Origin: Streptomyces curacoi
Lineage (GTDB): Bacteria > Actinomycetota > Actinomycetes > Streptomycetales > Streptomycetaceae
DNA: 64,000 bases
Assembly: GCF_001513975.1 (NCBI RefSeq)
Contig: NZ_KQ947991.1
Location: forward strand, 193,732-257,731
Direction: 5' to 3'
Shown here: one piece after another, positions 62,478 through 64,000 of the stretch
How positions within the stretch are numbered: the stretch's first letter is position 1
How the letters are laid out: every line of letters begins with the position of its first letter
Program-made: the position numbers and the translations under genes
Notes under the pieces: generated by a model
The model's input: the letters and a program-made list of their open reading frames with translations, nothing else
Told to the model about the DNA's origin: nothing
Database searches by the model: none

Positions 62478-63446
62478 ATGGAATTCATGACGAGCGACAT
62501 GACCGCCCGCATGCTGCGACTGCTGTCCCTGCTGCAGACGCGGCGGGAATGGTCCGGCGCCGACCTCGCCGAACGGCTCTCGGTGACCGTCCGTACCGTC
62601 CGCCGCGACATCGACCGGCTGCGCGATCTGGGCTACCCCGTCGACAGCGCCCGCGGACACGCCGGCGGCTACCGCCTCGTCCCGGGTGCCGACCTGCCGC
62701 CGCTGCTCCTCGACGACGACGAGGCCGTCGCCATCGCCGTCGCCCTGCGCACCGCCGCCGGCGGTCCGACCGGTATCGAGGAAACCGCCCTGCGCGCCCT
62801 GGCCAAGCTCGAACAGGTCCTCCCCCGCCGTCTGCGCGGCCGGATCACCGCCCTGCAGAGCGCAGCCTCCGGCATCACCTGGGAGACCCGCGGCCCGCGC
62901 GTCGACCCCGCGCTCCTGTCGACGCTCGCGATCGCCTGCCGCGACCACGAGATCCTCACCTTCGACTACGCCTCCCGCCACGGCACCACCGGCCGGCGCC
63001 GTGCGGAACCCTGTCACCTGGTCGACTCCGGTGGCCTGTGGTACCTCCTCGCCCACGACACCGACAAGGACGACTGGCGCCTGTTCCGCCTCGACCGCGT
63101 CAGCGATGCCCTGCCCACCGGCCGGCGCGTTCCCTCCCGCCCGGTGCCCGGCGGTGACCCCGCCGCCTTCGTCGCCGCCCGTCTCTCCGCGGCCCCCACC
63201 CGGTACCGCGCCGTCGCCACCGTCCGCGCCCCCGCCGACCGCGTCCGCGCGCTCGTCCCGGGCCTGGCCACCCGTCTGAAGCCCATCGACGACAGCACCT
63301 GCCGTCTCGACGCCTCCGACGACCACCTGCCCCGTATCACCCGGACCCTCGCCGGCCTCGACGCCGGCTACACCCTCGACGCCGACCCCGACGTCCTCGA
63401 CGACCTTCGCCGCGCCGCGCACCGCATCCTGCGCGCCACCGGATAA
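62478..63446 (+). CDS. WYL-domain HTH transcriptional regulator (YafY-like)
   Basis: 322 residues. DeoR-type winged helix (TARMLRLLSLLQTRREWSGADLAERLSVTVRTVRRDIDRLRDLG) at the start, a middle helical part, and a WYL ligand-binding domain (HLVDSGGLWYLLAHDTDKDDWRLFRLDRVSD, about 180-215). It probably senses a small molecule or nucleic acid and controls the divergent oxidoreductase. Several ATGs are in frame (62478, 62487, 62499); none has a ribosome binding site, so translation may be leaderless. Confidence 0.88.
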   Translation: MEFMTSDMTARMLRLLSLLQTRREWSGADLAERLSVTVRTVRRDIDRLRDLGYPVDSARGHAGGYRLVPGADLPPLLLDDDEAVAIAVALRTAAGGPTGIEETALRALAKLEQVLPRRLRGRITALQSAASGITWETRGPRVDPALLSTLAIACRDHEILTFDYASRHGTTGRRRAEPCHLVDSGGLWYLLAHDTDKDDWRLFRLDRVSDALPTGRRVPSRPVPGGDPAAFVAARLSAAPTRYRAVATVRAPADRVRALVPGLATRLKPIDDSTCRLDASDDHLPRITRTLAGLDAGYTLDADPDVLDDLRRAAHRILRATG

Positions 63447-63493
63447 CCCCGGCACCGGCGGCCCCCGAATGGTCGGGACCGCCGGTGCCGGGG
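63447..63493. terminator. Long bidirectional terminator hairpin
   Basis: A 15-bp perfect stem (CCCCGGCACCGGCGG / CCGCCGGTGCCGGGG) topped by a CCCGA/TCGGG stem, directly after the WYL stop. It lies between convergent genes. Confidence 0.8.
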
Positions 63494-63560
63494 ACTACAG
63501 GGCCGGGGACTACAGGGCCGGGGACTACAGGGCCGGGGACTACAGGGCTGGTGACTACAG
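63485..63560. repeat. 15-bp tandem repeat at the 3' end of the SDR gene
   Basis: The unit GGGGACTACAGGGCC occurs about five times in tandem, the last copy slightly changed. Since 15 is a multiple of three and each unit has CTA on the plus strand, the SDR gene has its TAG stop codon repeated in frame every 15 bases. Confidence 0.8.
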
Positions 63561-64000
63561 CGGAGTGACGTACGCCCCCGAGATGCCGCCGTCGACCAGG
63601 AAGTCGGTGGCGTTCACGAAGGAGGAGTCGTCGCTGGCCAGGAAGGCGACGGCGGCGGCGATCTCCTCGGCCTCGGCGAACCGGCCGACCGGGATGTGGA
63701 CGAGCCGGCGGGCGGCGCGCTCCGGGTCCTTGGCGAACAGCTCCTGGAGGAGCGGGGTGTTGACCGGGCCGGGGCACAGGGCGTTGACCCGGATGCCGTC
63801 GCGGGCGAACTGCACGCCCAGTTCGCGGGACATGGCCAGGACGCCGCCCTTGGAGGCCGTGTAGGAGATCTGCGAGGTCGCCGCGCCCATCCGGGCCACG
63901 AAGGACGCCGTGTTGATGATGGAGCCCTTGCCCTGCTGCCGCATGTACGGGATGGCGGCCTTGCAGCACAGGTAGACGGAGGTGAGGTTGACCTCCTGGA
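63555..64000 (-). CDS. Short-chain dehydrogenase/reductase (SDR), truncated by window edge
   Basis: The visible C-terminal ~147 residues show the SDR active site: SIINTASF (Ser), SYTASKGG (Tyr-x-x-x-Lys) and GIRVNALCPGPVNTPLL, ending VDGGISGAYVTPL. The N-terminal NAD(P) fold is beyond the right edge. It is a classical SDR; the substrate is unknown. Its stop codon is inside a 15-bp tandem repeat. Confidence 0.9.
   Translation of the reverse strand, partial: QEVNLTSVYLCCKAAIPYMRQQGKGSIINTASFVARMGAATSQISYTASKGGVLAMSRELGVQFARDGIRVNALCPGPVNTPLLQELFAKDPERAARRLVHIPVGRFAEAEEIAAAVAFLASDDSSFVNATDFLVDGGISGAYVTPL

Overview
The window is a high-GC, gene-dense actinobacterial chromosome segment, almost certainly from a Streptomyces. 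The gene order argC-argJ-argB-argD-argR, pheS-pheT, and infC-rpmI-rplT beside a SpoU methyltransferase and an orphan sensor kinase matches the core region I know from Streptomyces coelicolor (about SCO1553 to SCO1605). Many starts are GTG, and several promoters sit so close to the start codon that the transcripts are probably leaderless. I see no tRNA, rRNA, CRISPR array, prophage or insertion sequence.

Layout. 1-6569 (minus): cobalamin/siroheme genes: a truncated precorrin-2 dehydrogenase domain, a giant disordered-BluB-CobT fusion, and CobL. 6684-11158 (minus): a GNAT acetyltransferase, a metN-metI-metQ methionine importer preceded by a Cys/Met-codon leader peptide, and a HAD phosphatase. 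11272-19531: small membrane proteins, a GNAT, a sigma factor, a glycerophosphodiesterase, an acyltransferase, a TetR-regulated drug exporter, an aldo/keto reductase and a lipase. 19722-22453: argH and argG. 22662-28061 (plus): a duplicated-domain secreted protein, a PPOX-fold protein, an L,D-transpeptidase-like protein, and a three-gene transmembrane flavin electron-transfer operon (heme/FAD reductase, double FMN-binding protein, ApbE). 28170-33018 (minus): argR, argD, argB, argJ and argC. 33078-33857: a scrambled phosphotransferase pseudogene. 33997-44139: a secreted protein, a GH51 arabinofuranosidase, DUF6314, a degenerate histidine phosphatase, a GNAT, a MocR regulator with an EamA exporter, DUF1918, a GH10-like hydrolase and a 3-hydroxybutyryl-CoA dehydrogenase. 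44333-47970: a small membrane protein, a NUDIX hydrolase, a TPR regulator and a PP2C phosphatase. 48122-55511 (minus): pheT, pheS, sensor kinase, SpoU methyltransferase, rplT, rpmI and infC. 55873-64000: DUF1844, SseB, a mycosin protease with a proline-rich membrane partner, an alanine racemase-fold protein, an F420-reductase-like oxidoreductase with a divergent WYL regulator, and a truncated SDR.

How the genes work together. Arginine synthesis from glutamate is almost fully encoded (argC, J, B, D, G, H) with its repressor ArgR; ARG-box-like sites overlap the argG and argC promoters. The flavin operon should move electrons from cytosolic NAD(P)H through heme to covalently bound FMN outside the membrane. 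Translation genes (infC operon, pheST) are grouped, and infC has a structured attenuator-like leader and an AUC start codon.

Most worth a second look: the Cys/Met leader peptide before metN; the flavin operon with two nearly identical flavinylation domains; a phosphotransferase pseudogene whose N-terminal part lies inverted beside its C-terminal part; a dispersed intergenic repeat that now encodes the tail of a PP2C phosphatase; and a MocR/exporter pair whose divergent start codons share the bases CATG.
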